NCBI GenBank assembly: GCA_002293525.1
Contig: DBDJ01000024.1
Span: 1-64,000, forward strand
Reading direction: 5' to 3'
Source: Lachnospiraceae bacterium UBA935
Lineage (GTDB): Bacteria > Bacillota > Clostridia > Lachnospirales > Lachnospiraceae
Length of the DNA: 64,000 bases
Of the stretch, positions 9,430 through 18,424 are shown in pieces. The translations under genes and the position numbers were made by a program. Numbering within the stretch: position 1 is the stretch's first letter; every line of letters starts with the position of its first letter. The notes beneath the pieces were generated by a model. That model searched no databases. It was given only the letters and a program-made list of their open reading frames with translations, and had not been told where the DNA came from.

Positions 9430-11046
9430 TTACAATTCCCTGATGCATTTTCGCAAGGGCAGGATATTGGCCGGGGAAACTGACAGTTCATCCACGCCCA
9501 TGTCCATAAAAACCGGCACCATGTCGATATCGCCAGCCAGCTCGCCGCAGATGCCTGCCCAGATCCCCGCCTTGTGGGCATTCTCAATTGTCAGCTTGAT
9601 CAGCTTGAGAAGGGCCTTATGGTAAGGGGCATAGATCGGCTCCAGCTGCTGGTTCTGCCGGTCAACCGCCAGCGTGTACTGCGTCAGGTCATTGGTACCG
9701 ATGCTGAAAAAATCCACTTCCGCCGCCAGTTCATCGCTGATCAGCGCCGCCGCCGGTGTTTCGATCATAATACCCAGCTCCACGTCGCCAAACGCGATTC
9801 CTTCCTGCTTCAGATCCGTCTTAACCGCTTCCGCTATTTTCTTTGCGGCCACTACTTCTTCTTTCGATATGATCATCGGAAACATGACAGCAATGCATCC
9901 ATAGGCTGAGGCCCGATAAATAGCCCGAAGCTGGGTCTTGAAAACTTCCGTCCTGTCCAGGCAGATGCGGATCGCCCGGTATCCCATGGCGGGATTTTCT
10001 TCCGGCTCCAGCTTAAAGTAATCGGCTTGTTTGTCCGCCCCGATATCCAGTGTGCGGATAATCACTTTCTTACCGCCCATCATCTCGGCCGCCTGCTTAT
10101 AGCTGGCAAACTGTTCTTCCTCGGTCGGGTAATCCTTCCGTCCCAGATAAAGGAACTCACTCCGGAACAGCCCGATTCCGCCGGCATCCGCCTGAATGGC
10201 TTTTTCCACGTCGCTGACGCTGCCCACATTAGCGTACAGCTTGACCTTGCGGCCGTCCGTTGTCACGTTTTCTTTCCCGATCAGTGCCTTCATGGCTTCC
10301 TGCCCGGCAATCCACTGATTTTTGGCTTCGATCTTGGCCGCCAGGACGTCTTCCTCAGGATCGACCAGGAATTCTCCGGTAAAACCGTCTACGACGGCCA
10401 TCCGGCCGTTCATGCTCTCATCCGGTATCATATCGGTATTGACAAGAGCCGGGATGTTCATGCTCCTTGCCAGGATCGCTGTATGGGAAATAGTGGAGCC
10501 TTTCACGGTAACGAAGGCCAGTATTTTACTTTTATCCAGCTTGACGGTTTCACTGGGAGTCAGGTCTTCGGCCACCAGAATCACCGGCTCCTCCGCCTGT
10601 ATTCCATCGTCTCCGATTCCCGCAAGGATCCGGACCACGCGGGCCGAAACATCCGTCACATCGGCCGCCCTTGCTTGCATGTATTCATCATCCATGGCGG
10701 CAAAAACTGCCGCAAAATTTTCTCCTGTAGCTGTTACGGCATATTCCGCATTCAAGCTTTCTTCTGAAATCATCCGCGCCACAGAATCCAGGTAATCCTC
10801 ATCCTCAAGCATCATCTTATGGATGTCAAAGATCATCGCATGCTCTTCCCCAACGCTTGCCAAGGCCTGTTCATACAGCTGTTCCAGATTCTGCATGGCT
10901 TTCTGCCTGGCAACATAGAAACGTTGGACTTCAGCCCCTGTATCCTGAACGGTTTCCTGTCGGGGGATGTATTCTTGTTTTTTAAAAAAAGCGAGCCTGC
11001 CTGCCGCGATTCCTTTCATCACACTTTTTCCGCTATATCGTTCCAT
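9430..11046 (-). CDS. ptsI: PTS enzyme I (phosphoenolpyruvate-protein phosphotransferase)
   Basis: Transfers phosphate from PEP to HPr. The N-terminal HPr-binding and phosphohistidine domains end with the active His in TISHTAILAR. The C-terminal PEP-binding barrel has GIGLFRSEFLYL, MIETPAA and GTNDLTQYTLA. About 538 residues. The open frame extends to a GTG at 11073, but the ATG at 11046 follows AGGAGAAGGA directly and starts MERYSG, the usual N-terminus, so it is preferred. Its presence beside ptsH and crr means this operon supplies all general PTS parts itself. Confidence 0.93.
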   Translation of the reverse strand: MERYSGKSVMKGIAAGRLAFFKKQEYIPRQETVQDTGAEVQRFYVARQKAMQNLEQLYEQALASVGEEHAMIFDIHKMMLEDEDYLDSVARMISEESLNAEYAVTATGENFAAVFAAMDDEYMQARAADVTDVSARVVRILAGIGDDGIQAEEPVILVAEDLTPSETVKLDKSKILAFVTVKGSTISHTAILARSMNIPALVNTDMIPDESMNGRMAVVDGFTGEFLVDPEEDVLAAKIEAKNQWIAGQEAMKALIGKENVTTDGRKVKLYANVGSVSDVEKAIQADAGGIGLFRSEFLYLGRKDYPTEEEQFASYKQAAEMMGGKKVIIRTLDIGADKQADYFKLEPEENPAMGYRAIRICLDRTEVFKTQLRAIYRASAYGCIAVMFPMIISKEEVVAAKKIAEAVKTDLKQEGIAFGDVELGIMIETPAAALISDELAAEVDFFSIGTNDLTQYTLAVDRQNQQLEPIYAPYHKALLKLIKLTIENAHKAGIWAGICGELAGDIDMVPVFMDMGVDELSVSPANILPLRKCIREL

Positions 11047-11083
11047 TCCTTCTCCTATCCGCATGACTGACACACACTTATTT

Positions 11084-11116
11084 ATCTGCTGTTGATCTGC
11101 TGTAGATCTGCTGTTG
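11084..11116. repeat. 11-bp tandem repeat (three units)
   Basis: ATCTGCTGTTG, ATCTGCTGTAG and ATCTGCTGTTG follow each other between crr and ptsI, with a partial fourth ATCTG after them. Confidence 0.8.
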
Positions 11117-11129
11117 ATCTGGAGCTAGT

Positions 11130-11615
11130 TTATTTACTGATCCGGATGATCTCGGTACCAGGTTCTGTTTCCTGATCGGTCAGTCCGGTAATCTCAGAAA
11201 AAGCATCCGAATTGCATATAACAACAGGTGTTATGACATCATAGCCTTCGGCTTTTATTTTCTCCAGATCAGCCCGCAACAGCATATCGCCTTTTTTGAC
11301 CTTCTGGTCTGCCTGTACGAAGGTTTCAAAATATTTCCCATTCAGGTTTACCGTATCAAGTCCCACATGGATCAGGATCTCTACCCCCTGCCCGGTCGTA
11401 ACCGCAACCGCATGGCCGGTCGGAAAAGCGGCACTGATGACACCGTCTGCCGGTGCATATACCGTCCCCTCCTCAGGCACTATGGCTACTCCCTTTCCCA
11501 AGATTTCATCGCTGAAGACCGGGTCGCTGACCGCCTGAATCCCCACACACCTTCCCTTCATTGGTGCATACACCGTACAATCATTCTTTTTACGTAAATT
11601 GTCTAAAAAACCCAT
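11130..11615 (-). CDS. crr: PTS EIIA, glucose family
   Basis: Soluble phosphocarrier that takes phosphate from HPr-His and passes it to EIIB. The 161-residue product has the EIIA-Glc fold signatures: VYAPADGVISAAFPTGHAVA, then the active His in EILIHVGLDTV, with the first conserved His in TGHAV. Length is right for a stand-alone EIIA. It lies 62 bp behind licT and complements the EIICB encoded later in the operon. Confidence 0.93.
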   Translation of the reverse strand: MGFLDNLRKKNDCTVYAPMKGRCVGIQAVSDPVFSDEILGKGVAIVPEEGTVYAPADGVISAAFPTGHAVAVTTGQGVEILIHVGLDTVNLNGKYFETFVQADQKVKKGDMLLRADLEKIKAEGYDVITPVVICNSDAFSEITGLTDQETEPGTEIIRISK

Positions 11616-11677
11616 ATTGCATCGCCCCTTTCTAAAGTGAATTTAATATTGTAGAATAATCTTTAATTATATAATAA

Positions 11678-12568
11678 TCAAAATTGCATATCCGTTGTTC
11701 TGATCCTTTTGATGCTCAAAGTCAGATCAATCTGTTCTTCTTCGGTCATGCTGCACCCATATTGCGCTTCTAAATAGCAGTTAACTTGATTGATCAGCCC
11801 GTAATCCCGCTGATAATTGTTTCTGATAAAATCATATAATTCCGGGTCTATGAAGCTTTTATCCGGATGCGACGTCAACAGCCGGTGGCCCAGATGCTTC
11901 AGGTTGATGATCAGCCGGTCGCGGTGATAAGGATTCATATTCTGCGGCGTGATCTCCCGCTCGATAATCTCCATGATTTCATGGATCATCTTTGTTATGG
12001 TAAAGGTATTGCTGATCGATGAATCAAGCTCCGCATTGACCAGATGCAGGGCAATGGAAGCGGCCTCGTCTTCCGGCAGGCTGACTTTGATCCTTGACTC
12101 TATCAATTGCAGGGCATGTATGCCCACCGCAAATTCATTGGGATAAAAAAGCTTTACCTCCTCTAGAAGGGCATTGGCAAAATCCATCCCCTTCTTGAAC
12201 CTGTCAACTGTGAAACTGATATGATCCGTCAAGGTTATATATACATTTTGATTCAACTCGATATTCAAGATCTCCTTGGCATACGTAATGATATCATTGG
12301 ATACCTGAATGTATTCCAGTGGCAGTGATGCCAAGAGTTCTTTGAAACGTTCCGCACTGTCTTTGTTGTCCAGCTTGAAAATCTTCTCAATCCGTTTATT
12401 GTCTGCTACATTGCCCGCTCTTTTGCCAAATCCGATACCTCGTCCCATAATAATGGTTTCTTCGCCATCAGCATCCAGAGAAGATATAATATTGTTATTA
12501 ATGATTTTTTCGATTACTATTTTTTCAGCTTTTTCATATTGCGATTGCGATTCAATTGGTTTTGCCAT
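11678..12568 (-). CDS. licT: BglG/LicT-family transcriptional antiterminator
   Basis: RNA-binding antiterminator whose activity is set by PTS phosphorylation. Domain order: co-antiterminator RNA-binding domain (about residues 17-70, KIINNNIISSLD, GRGIGFGKRAG), PRD1 (about 80-180) and PRD2 (about 185-290), each with conserved His. The N-terminus is about 16 residues longer than usual, but GGGGGT precedes this ATG. A matching RAT element lies in its own leader (12721-12748), so it controls its own operon. The ligand-specific partner is probably the NagE-type EIICB. The symbol denotes family; the gene could equally be named after the sugar. Confidence 0.87.
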   Translation of the reverse strand: MAKPIESQSQYEKAEKIVIEKIINNNIISSLDADGEETIIMGRGIGFGKRAGNVADNKRIEKIFKLDNKDSAERFKELLASLPLEYIQVSNDIITYAKEILNIELNQNVYITLTDHISFTVDRFKKGMDFANALLEEVKLFYPNEFAVGIHALQLIESRIKVSLPEDEAASIALHLVNAELDSSISNTFTITKMIHEIMEIIEREITPQNMNPYHRDRLIINLKHLGHRLLTSHPDKSFIDPELYDFIRNNYQRDYGLINQVNCYLEAQYGCSMTEEEQIDLTLSIKRIRTTDMQF

Positions 12569-12674
12569 CGGTCAATACCCCCAGCTTAACATTGTAAATA
12601 GTATAATTGTTACTCTTCATATTATTAGTCTACATATATTAGTCAAAAAATATTTGACAATAAATATTTGGTAA

Positions 12675-12726
12675 AATAAAAAACCAAACTTGAAACTCAC
12701 ACTTCGAGTATTCAAAATCTGGTTTT
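12675..12726 (-). terminator. Leader terminator overlapping the RAT
   Basis: On the minus strand AAAACCAGATTTTGAA pairs with TTCAAGTTTGGTTT around an inner ACTC/GAGT stem, followed by TTTTTTATTTT. Its 5' arm overlaps the 3' end of the RAT, the standard mutually exclusive arrangement. Confidence 0.85.
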
Positions 12727-12748
12727 GCCTGCTTTACAGTAACAATCC
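12721..12748 (-). promoter_or_regulatory. Ribonucleic antiterminator (RAT) of the LicT/SacT class
   Basis: Minus-strand GGATTGTTACTG, a short linker, then GCAGGCAAAACC matches the conserved RAT layout bound by LicT/BglG-type proteins. It lies about 65 nt after the predicted transcription start and 150 nt before the licT ATG. Confidence 0.9.
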
Positions 12749-12819
12749 AATCATATGCAATAAGTTGATAATTATAAATAATGTCTAAACATATTATAAA
12801 TTACCTATAAACTATTATC

Positions 12820-12848
12820 ATAATAACAATGTTGAGATAAATTGTCAA
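12820..12848 (-). promoter_or_regulatory. Sigma-A-type promoter of the licT-PTS operon
   Basis: TTGACA (12848-12843), exactly 17 bp, then TATTAT (12825-12820). Transcription would start near 12813 and enter the RAT leader. Confidence 0.8.
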
Positions 12849-12947
12849 CATGATTTTCGAGTTATAAGGCCGGCGAAAGACACTTTGGATATTATTTATA
12901 GAATAATGCGATATGTTTTGTGAATTATCACCAATCCAAGTCAAGTC

Positions 12948-13021
12948 ACGGTTCGCTTCCGAGTTTTACGGTTCAATTCCGAGTTACGGTTCCATTCTGA
13001 GTTACGGTTCAATTCCAAGTT
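12948..13021. repeat. Four 18-bp direct repeats upstream of the DAHP synthase promoter
   Basis: Units at 12948-12965, 12968-12985, 12986-13003 and 13004-13021 fit ACGGTTCAATTCCGAGTT with few changes. The last three abut without a gap. The array ends three bases before the -35 box, where an activator or repressor would bind. The rest of the 12569-13111 gap holds the licT leader and promoter. Confidence 0.85.
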
Positions 13022-13024
13022 TTA

Positions 13025-13053
13025 TTGACTTTACTCCGCTAAAACCCTATACT
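13025..13053 (+). promoter_or_regulatory. Sigma-A-type promoter of the DAHP synthase gene
   Basis: TTGACT (13025-13030), 17 bp, TATACT (13048-13053), about 60 bp upstream of the start codon and immediately after the 18-bp repeats. Confidence 0.75.
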
Positions 13054-13111
13054 AGAATAAGATTTGCTGATTATAGCATTGTTACTTAGGACTTACATAT
13101 GGAGGTTACCC

Positions 13112-14140
13112 ATGTCTTTTGATTTTATCGTAAAATTACCGACTCCGGATGTCATTCGTGCCGAGTTTCCGCTTCCAGAGCGTTTGGTCAGACTGAAGCA
13201 GGAGCGCGATGCCGAGATCCGCCAAGTCATCACCGGTGAAAGCAATAAATTCCTGGTGATCATCGGGCCCTGTTCGGCTGACAATGAAGATGCCGTCTGT
13301 GACTATTTAAACCGGCTCGCCAAAGTAAACGAGGGGGTTCGTGACCGTCTGGTCTTAGTACCGCGGATTTATACCAATAAGCCGCGTACCACCGGCGAGG
13401 GATATAAAGGCTTCGTACATCAGCCTGATCCTGAGAAAAAACCGGATTTCCATGCCGGCCTGATCGCCATGAGGAAAATGCATATCCGTGCCATGGAGGA
13501 ATCGGGGCTTACCGCCGCCGATGAAATGCTTTATCCCGAAAACTGGAGATATGTTTCGGATATACTTTCTTACGTCGCCATCGGCGCCCGCTCCGTAGAA
13601 GACCAGCAGCACCGGCTTACGGTCAGCGGCTTTGACGTCCCGGCCGGGATGAAAAATCCCACCAGCGGCGACTTCAGTGTTATGCTTAATTCCGTTTATG
13701 CCGCCCAGCAGTGTCATACTTTCGTCTACCGCGGCTGGGAAGTCAATACCACCGGCAATCCCCTGGCTCACACCGTCCTCCGGGGCGCCGTCAATAAGCA
13801 CGGGCAAAGCCTGCCGAATTATCATTATGAGGATCTGAATTTGCTTCTGGACCTTTATAATGAAAGGGAATTAGCCAATCCTGCCTGTATCATTGATGCC
13901 AACCATAACAATTCCAACAAACAGTATAAGCAGCAGATTCGGATTGTCAAGGAAGTGCTGCACAGCCGGAAACTGAATCCCGATATCCGCCGTCTGGTAA
14001 AGGGGGTAATGATCGAAAGCTATATTGAAGAGGGATGCCAAAAAATCGGCCAAGGCATTTATGGGAAGTCAATTACCGATGCCTGCCTTGGCTGGGAAGA
14101 TAGCGAGCGGCTCATATATGATATCGCTGACGCCTATTGA
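13112..14140 (+). CDS. aroF: 3-deoxy-7-phosphoheptulonate (DAHP) synthase, class I AroF/G/H type
   Basis: First committed step of aromatic biosynthesis: condensation of PEP and erythrose-4-phosphate. Family signatures: VIIGPCSADN, RIYTNKPRTTGEGYKG, GARSVEDQQHR and CIIDANHNNSNKQ. About 342 residues, the normal length of the AroFGH type. The ATG at 13112 has GGAGG eight bases upstream and gives the usual N-terminus; an earlier in-frame codon at 13064 lacks one. Its stop lies 3 bp from the convergent ilvD stop, at the edge of the AT-rich island. Confidence 0.93.
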   Translation: MSFDFIVKLPTPDVIRAEFPLPERLVRLKQERDAEIRQVITGESNKFLVIIGPCSADNEDAVCDYLNRLAKVNEGVRDRLVLVPRIYTNKPRTTGEGYKGFVHQPDPEKKPDFHAGLIAMRKMHIRAMEESGLTAADEMLYPENWRYVSDILSYVAIGARSVEDQQHRLTVSGFDVPAGMKNPTSGDFSVMLNSVYAAQQCHTFVYRGWEVNTTGNPLAHTVLRGAVNKHGQSLPNYHYEDLNLLLDLYNERELANPACIIDANHNNSNKQYKQQIRIVKEVLHSRKLNPDIRRLVKGVMIESYIEEGCQKIGQGIYGKSITDACLGWEDSERLIYDIADAY

Positions 14141-14143
14141 TTT

Positions 14144-15802
14144 TCAGTTTAGGATGGCGCCGCTGCTGCCTGACATTACATTCTTCGCATACCTTGATAA
14201 ATATCCTTTAGTAACTCGCGGTGCTTTAGGATTCCATTTACTGCGCCTTTCTTCTAAAACTCTTTCATCTACTTTAATCATCAGGTTATGGCCAGGTATA
14301 TCAATCAAAATAATATCCCCGTTTTCTATAAGTGCAATATTTCCTCCCACAGCAGCTTCCGGAGATACATGGCCGATTGCTGCTCCTCGGGTTGCACCAC
14401 TGAATCTGCCATCAGTAATAAGCGCAACTGATTCGCCCAAACCGCTACCTACAATGGCTGATGTCGGATTCAGCATCTCACGCATGCCCGGCCCGCCTTT
14501 TGGCCCCTCATATCGGATAACTATAACATCTCCGGGATGAATTTTGTGTGCATATATCGCTTCTATGGCATCTTCTTCGCAGTCGAAAACCCGAGCCGGT
14601 CCCTCGTGTCTCAACATTTTTTCCGAGACTGCTGCCTGTTTAATGACAGCACCATCCATCGCGATATTTCCATATAAAACAGCAATCCCCCCTTTAACGC
14701 TATAAGGATTATCTATGCTTCTGATCACATCATGGTTTTTTACTTCACAATTATATATATTCTGAGCAACCGATTTACCGGTACATGTCATTAACTCTGT
14801 ATGTAATAAGTTTTTCTTGTTTAATTCGTTCATAACCGCATAGACCCCTCCGGCTTCATTTAAGTCCTCAATATAATGATTTCCTGAAGGTGCTAAATGA
14901 CAAATATTGGGGGTCTGATCAGATATTTTATTCACCATATCCAAATCCAGTTTTATTTCACACTCATTTGCTATTGCCGGAAGATGTAATATTGTATTTG
15001 TACTACCTCCTAAAGCCATGTCTACTATTAACGCATTATAAAATGCTTGCTCTGTCATAATGTCTTTCGGACAAATATTTGAGTCGATCAGTTTCATTAT
15101 CTGCATACCGGCTTGTTTCGCTATCCGCAGTCTTTCTGAATAAACTGCCGGCACTGTTCCATTCCCTCTCAACCCCATGCCAAGCACTTCTGTTAGGCAA
15201 TTCATCGTATTGGCAGTAAACATTCCTGAACATGACCCACAAGTCGGGCAAGCATTTTTCTCATACTCCTCTAAAACATCCTCTGTTATTTCTCCAACAT
15301 TAAATCGGCTGACTGCTTCCGAAACTGATAAATAACTTAATCTTTCATCTTTTACTTTACCAGCTAGCATAGGACCGCCACTAACAAAAATAGCCGGAAT
15401 ATTCAGTCTTGCTGCCGCCATTAATAAGCCTGGAACATTTTTATCACAGTTTGGCACCATTACCAAACCATCAAAGGCATGTGCTATTGCCATAGCTTCC
15501 GTTGAATCAGCAATCAGCTCTCTGGTAACCAGCGAATATTTCATCCCTTCATGCCCCATAGCTATTCCGTCACAGACAGCAATTGCAGGAAAAACAAAAG
15601 GAATTCCTCCCGAAAGTAAAATCCCGTGCTTAACCGCATCAACGATTTTGTCAAGGTTTACATGTCCCGGCACAATGTCATTTTGAGAACTGACGATACC
15701 AACCAGAGGTCTGTCCATTTCAGTTTCCGTTAATCCCAAGGCATTAAGTAATGTCCGCTGCGGGGCAGATTTAATTCCTTTCTTGATCTTATCACTATTC
15801 AT
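14144..15802 (-). CDS. ilvD: Dihydroxy-acid dehydratase
   Basis: Fe-S enzyme that dehydrates 2,3-dihydroxy acids to 2-oxoacids. The 552-residue product has NCDKNVPG and CPTCGSCSGMFTANTMNC for cluster binding, and GGAAIGH-type C-terminal motifs (TRGAAIGHVSPEAA). Length is normal. AAAAGGAGAT precedes the ATG. It is the last gene of the minus-strand island operon. No ilvC or ilvBN is nearby, so it may serve the island's own 2-oxoacid supply rather than, or as well as, valine/isoleucine synthesis; that is inference. Confidence 0.93.
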   Translation of the reverse strand: MNSDKIKKGIKSAPQRTLLNALGLTETEMDRPLVGIVSSQNDIVPGHVNLDKIVDAVKHGILLSGGIPFVFPAIAVCDGIAMGHEGMKYSLVTRELIADSTEAMAIAHAFDGLVMVPNCDKNVPGLLMAAARLNIPAIFVSGGPMLAGKVKDERLSYLSVSEAVSRFNVGEITEDVLEEYEKNACPTCGSCSGMFTANTMNCLTEVLGMGLRGNGTVPAVYSERLRIAKQAGMQIMKLIDSNICPKDIMTEQAFYNALIVDMALGGSTNTILHLPAIANECEIKLDLDMVNKISDQTPNICHLAPSGNHYIEDLNEAGGVYAVMNELNKKNLLHTELMTCTGKSVAQNIYNCEVKNHDVIRSIDNPYSVKGGIAVLYGNIAMDGAVIKQAAVSEKMLRHEGPARVFDCEEDAIEAIYAHKIHPGDVIVIRYEGPKGGPGMREMLNPTSAIVGSGLGESVALITDGRFSGATRGAAIGHVSPEAAVGGNIALIENGDIILIDIPGHNLMIKVDERVLEERRSKWNPKAPRVTKGYLSRYAKNVMSGSSGAILN

Positions 15803-15872
15803 AAATTATCTCCTTTTAACATTTTATTATATCTTACCATAATTATACATTATGTCAATAATATTAATCAAA

Positions 15873-17090
15873 TCATCGGTTCTTTGATTTGTGAACAATT
15901 TTCCATAGCAATTCTTCGGGTAGCGGCATAATAGACGTTTTAGCTATTTCCAATATGTCTTCAACAGCTCGGTCGTCAGGTTTGATCCGATTGTTTTTCA
16001 TCCAATATAACACATTGGATTTACCGCTCATATAATTAATTTTAACTATTTGCTGACGTCCTAATAAACTTGGTTCAATAAAAGAATACACCTTTTCAAT
16101 CAAGTTATCTGGCATATCAAAAGCTTTATAAATGGCCGATGCGTGTACTCCTGAAACTGTGGTAAAGGCGTTTTCTCCCCAGACCGGATAGTTTTCAGAA
16201 ATTTTCCATTTGAAAATTTCTGAAAACTTATAGCAATGGTCAGTTAGTATTTTCAATGAATTTTTAAACTCGGTATTACCCATAAGAGACAGATTCAATA
16301 ACAATAGTTCTAGCGGAGTATTACCACATCTTTCACCTATTCCAAAACTGGTAACATGAATGATGTCTGCACCCATCATAGCTGCAAAAAGAGAATTCTC
16401 CAAGGCCATACCTCTATCGTTATGACCATGCCACTCAATGACAAGTTCTTCATTATTTAATGCAATTTCCTCTTTAATAAATTGAAACAGATTGTATATT
16501 CCTGTAAAATCCACATGACCTACCGTATCACAGAAGCAAATATCGTTACATCCAGCCTCAATCGCGGTCATATATACCGCCTTAATCATTTCTGGCGAAG
16601 TCCTCGTAGTATCTTCTGTAATAATGCAAATATCTAAGCCCTGTGACTTAACATATTCTACTGTTTTTCTTATTAATGAGCATATATGTTTGATGTCCCA
16701 TTTCTCAATGTATTGTCTGATCTGACTTGTTCCAATAAAAGCATTTACTTTTATATTACATCCATATTTCTGAGATAGCTTAATAATGGGAGCTATATCA
16801 TTCATAGTAGTACGCGCCGCACAAGAAATTGCAATATCACTTTTGGAGGAGATAATATAAGGTATCAGATTATCTATTTCATCATAGATTTTGGCGCCAG
16901 ATGCCGGGAATCCCAGGCAAACGGATGAGACTGGCATTGTCAGGACACTGTCCAAGTACTCTTTTTTTTCTTCCAAGGTAACTGCTGAACCTAGGCTTTG
17001 AATTCCTTCACGAAGAGTTTCATCATGAATTTTAATGTTATGAGATAAGCAATTGTTCCATTCATGTATATATTTATTTGTCTTTTTCAT
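15873..17090 (-). CDS. DRE-TIM metallolyase: isopropylmalate/homocitrate synthase-like (second LeuA homolog)
   Basis: Acyl-CoA plus 2-oxoacid condensing enzyme or HMG-CoA lyase-like aldolase. The N-terminal active-site motif is DETLREG, the metal site is WHGHNDRG, and GERCGNTPLELLL matches the LeuA family signature. At 405 residues it lacks the LeuA C-terminal allosteric domain. It is clearly distinct from the other LeuA homolog at 26289. Four bases of overlap (ATGA) with the upstream radical SAM gene imply translational coupling. Substrates cannot be told from sequence; a different acyl donor or acceptor from its paralog is likely. Confidence 0.8.
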   Translation of the reverse strand: MKKTNKYIHEWNNCLSHNIKIHDETLREGIQSLGSAVTLEEKKEYLDSVLTMPVSSVCLGFPASGAKIYDEIDNLIPYIISSKSDIAISCAARTTMNDIAPIIKLSQKYGCNIKVNAFIGTSQIRQYIEKWDIKHICSLIRKTVEYVKSQGLDICIITEDTTRTSPEMIKAVYMTAIEAGCNDICFCDTVGHVDFTGIYNLFQFIKEEIALNNEELVIEWHGHNDRGMALENSLFAAMMGADIIHVTSFGIGERCGNTPLELLLLNLSLMGNTEFKNSLKILTDHCYKFSEIFKWKISENYPVWGENAFTTVSGVHASAIYKAFDMPDNLIEKVYSFIEPSLLGRQQIVKINYMSGKSNVLYWMKNNRIKPDDRAVEDILEIAKTSIMPLPEELLWKIVHKSKNR

Positions 17091-18424
17091 TTTACGAATA
17101 TAACCCCCCTATTTACCAGTGCAATAATTATATTGTCAAATTGAGTGGAATCTATTTCGGACAGCTTTTCTTTTATTTCATTAATGGCGGTCAAGGAGTC
17201 AATGTGTCTCATTACCTTGTATTCGCTTCCGGATATCTCAAATATATCCCTTTCATGTATATATTTTTTGGCAGGCAACAATCTGGGAACAATACGTTTG
17301 AAAAAAATATATGCTTTGGAATCCATATCCTTTATTATGACCTGCGGGCTGATACAAGGAATTTTTTCTTCCGAATATACCTTTTCCTTAATAAAATAAT
17401 CATCTTGATATGACATGGTTTCCGGTTTTGAAGTGTAACAGCCGCCGCCACATATTTCAAAATCCAAACAGGACTTGCACTTTGCGTTCATCCATTCCAG
17501 CGTACGGAATTTCTTTATAATAGGACTTTCGCTCCATATTGTCTTGACACTTTCATTCCTTAAATTGCCCAAGATTTTACTTGAAACCGGGCACATTTTC
17601 AAATTACCTTCAAAATCAATACTGGCATTACTTATACCGTAATTACACCGGGTTAAAAATCTATGATATTTTTCATTTACTTTACATAGTGGAAATGCCT
17701 CGATTTCAATGAATATACCATATTCTGTAAATATCCTGTCCAATTGACCAAAAGCAATCTCATATTCTTCAATTGTCTGCAAACAGTAGCTTTTTTTCTC
17801 AGTACCATGGTTATCAATATTGCGGATATTAATTCGGTTCAAAAAAATACTATTTAACTTCACTCCTTCAATTTCAATTAAATATGTAAAATAATCATAA
17901 ATATTTTCGTAATTGAGATAGGTGGGGTCATATAATATTCCTACTTTTATACCATAGCTATTCAATAATTTGATTGAATTAATTGTTTTGACATAGGAAC
18001 CCTCAACTCCTGTTGCTTTATCATGAGAAAACTCGTCACATCCTCTCAATGTTATGTTTACATTTGTAACTAAGGTGACCAGCTCTTCACATATTTCTTT
18101 ACTGAACAAAGTTCCATTCGATACAAAACTGATTTCCAGACCAAGTGCTTTGGAATATCTTAAAATTTCCAGAAAATCTTTTTGCATAAGCGGTTCGCCG
18201 CCAGAAAATTCAACAACTTTTGTACCGGATACACTTAAATCTTTTAAAATATTTTTAATCTCAGATACTGTCAATCCGTTTTTTGCCATTTTTTTCAGGT
18301 TATTATCATTCGAAAAACAATAAAAACATTTTAAATTACATCTATAAGTAATATCAAAAAAAACACAGACCGGCGCTCCAAAGTTCATATATTGATTATC
18401 GTATAATTCCAATGTTCTGATCAT
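17087..18424 (-). CDS. Radical SAM/SPASM protein with a C-terminal PqqD-like domain
   Basis: Residues 20-200 form the radical SAM core with the cluster motif CNLKCFYC and the SAM-binding FSGGEPL. A SPASM region at about 280-345 supplies extra cysteines (CPVSS, CKSCLDFEICGGGC) for auxiliary clusters. The last 80 residues (GSEYKVMRHIDSL onward) look like a PqqD/RRE-type winged helix. Such proteins often modify peptides or act as dehydrogenases, but no precursor peptide is seen beside it. ATGA overlaps on both sides place it between the aminotransferase and the DRE-TIM enzyme in one coupled operon. Confidence 0.8.
   Translation of the reverse strand: MIRTLELYDNQYMNFGAPVCVFFDITYRCNLKCFYCFSNDNNLKKMAKNGLTVSEIKNILKDLSVSGTKVVEFSGGEPLMQKDFLEILRYSKALGLEISFVSNGTLFSKEICEELVTLVTNVNITLRGCDEFSHDKATGVEGSYVKTINSIKLLNSYGIKVGILYDPTYLNYENIYDYFTYLIEIEGVKLNSIFLNRINIRNIDNHGTEKKSYCLQTIEEYEIAFGQLDRIFTEYGIFIEIEAFPLCKVNEKYHRFLTRCNYGISNASIDFEGNLKMCPVSSKILGNLRNESVKTIWSESPIIKKFRTLEWMNAKCKSCLDFEICGGGCYTSKPETMSYQDDYFIKEKVYSEEKIPCISPQVIIKDMDSKAYIFFKRIVPRLLPAKKYIHERDIFEISGSEYKVMRHIDSLTAINEIKEKLSEIDSTQFDNIIIALVNRGVIFVK

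Noticed and set aside
12948..13021. CRISPR array
   Set aside because: Repeats are 18 bp with no spacers between them and no cas genes are present.
15873..17090. HMG-CoA lyase
   Set aside because: Length and the GERCGNTPLE signature fit LeuA/homocitrate-type synthases better, though lyase activity cannot be excluded.
17087..18424. RiPP maturation enzyme with a precursor peptide
   Set aside because: SPASM and PqqD-like features are present, but no short precursor gene was seen next to it; kept only as an open possibility.
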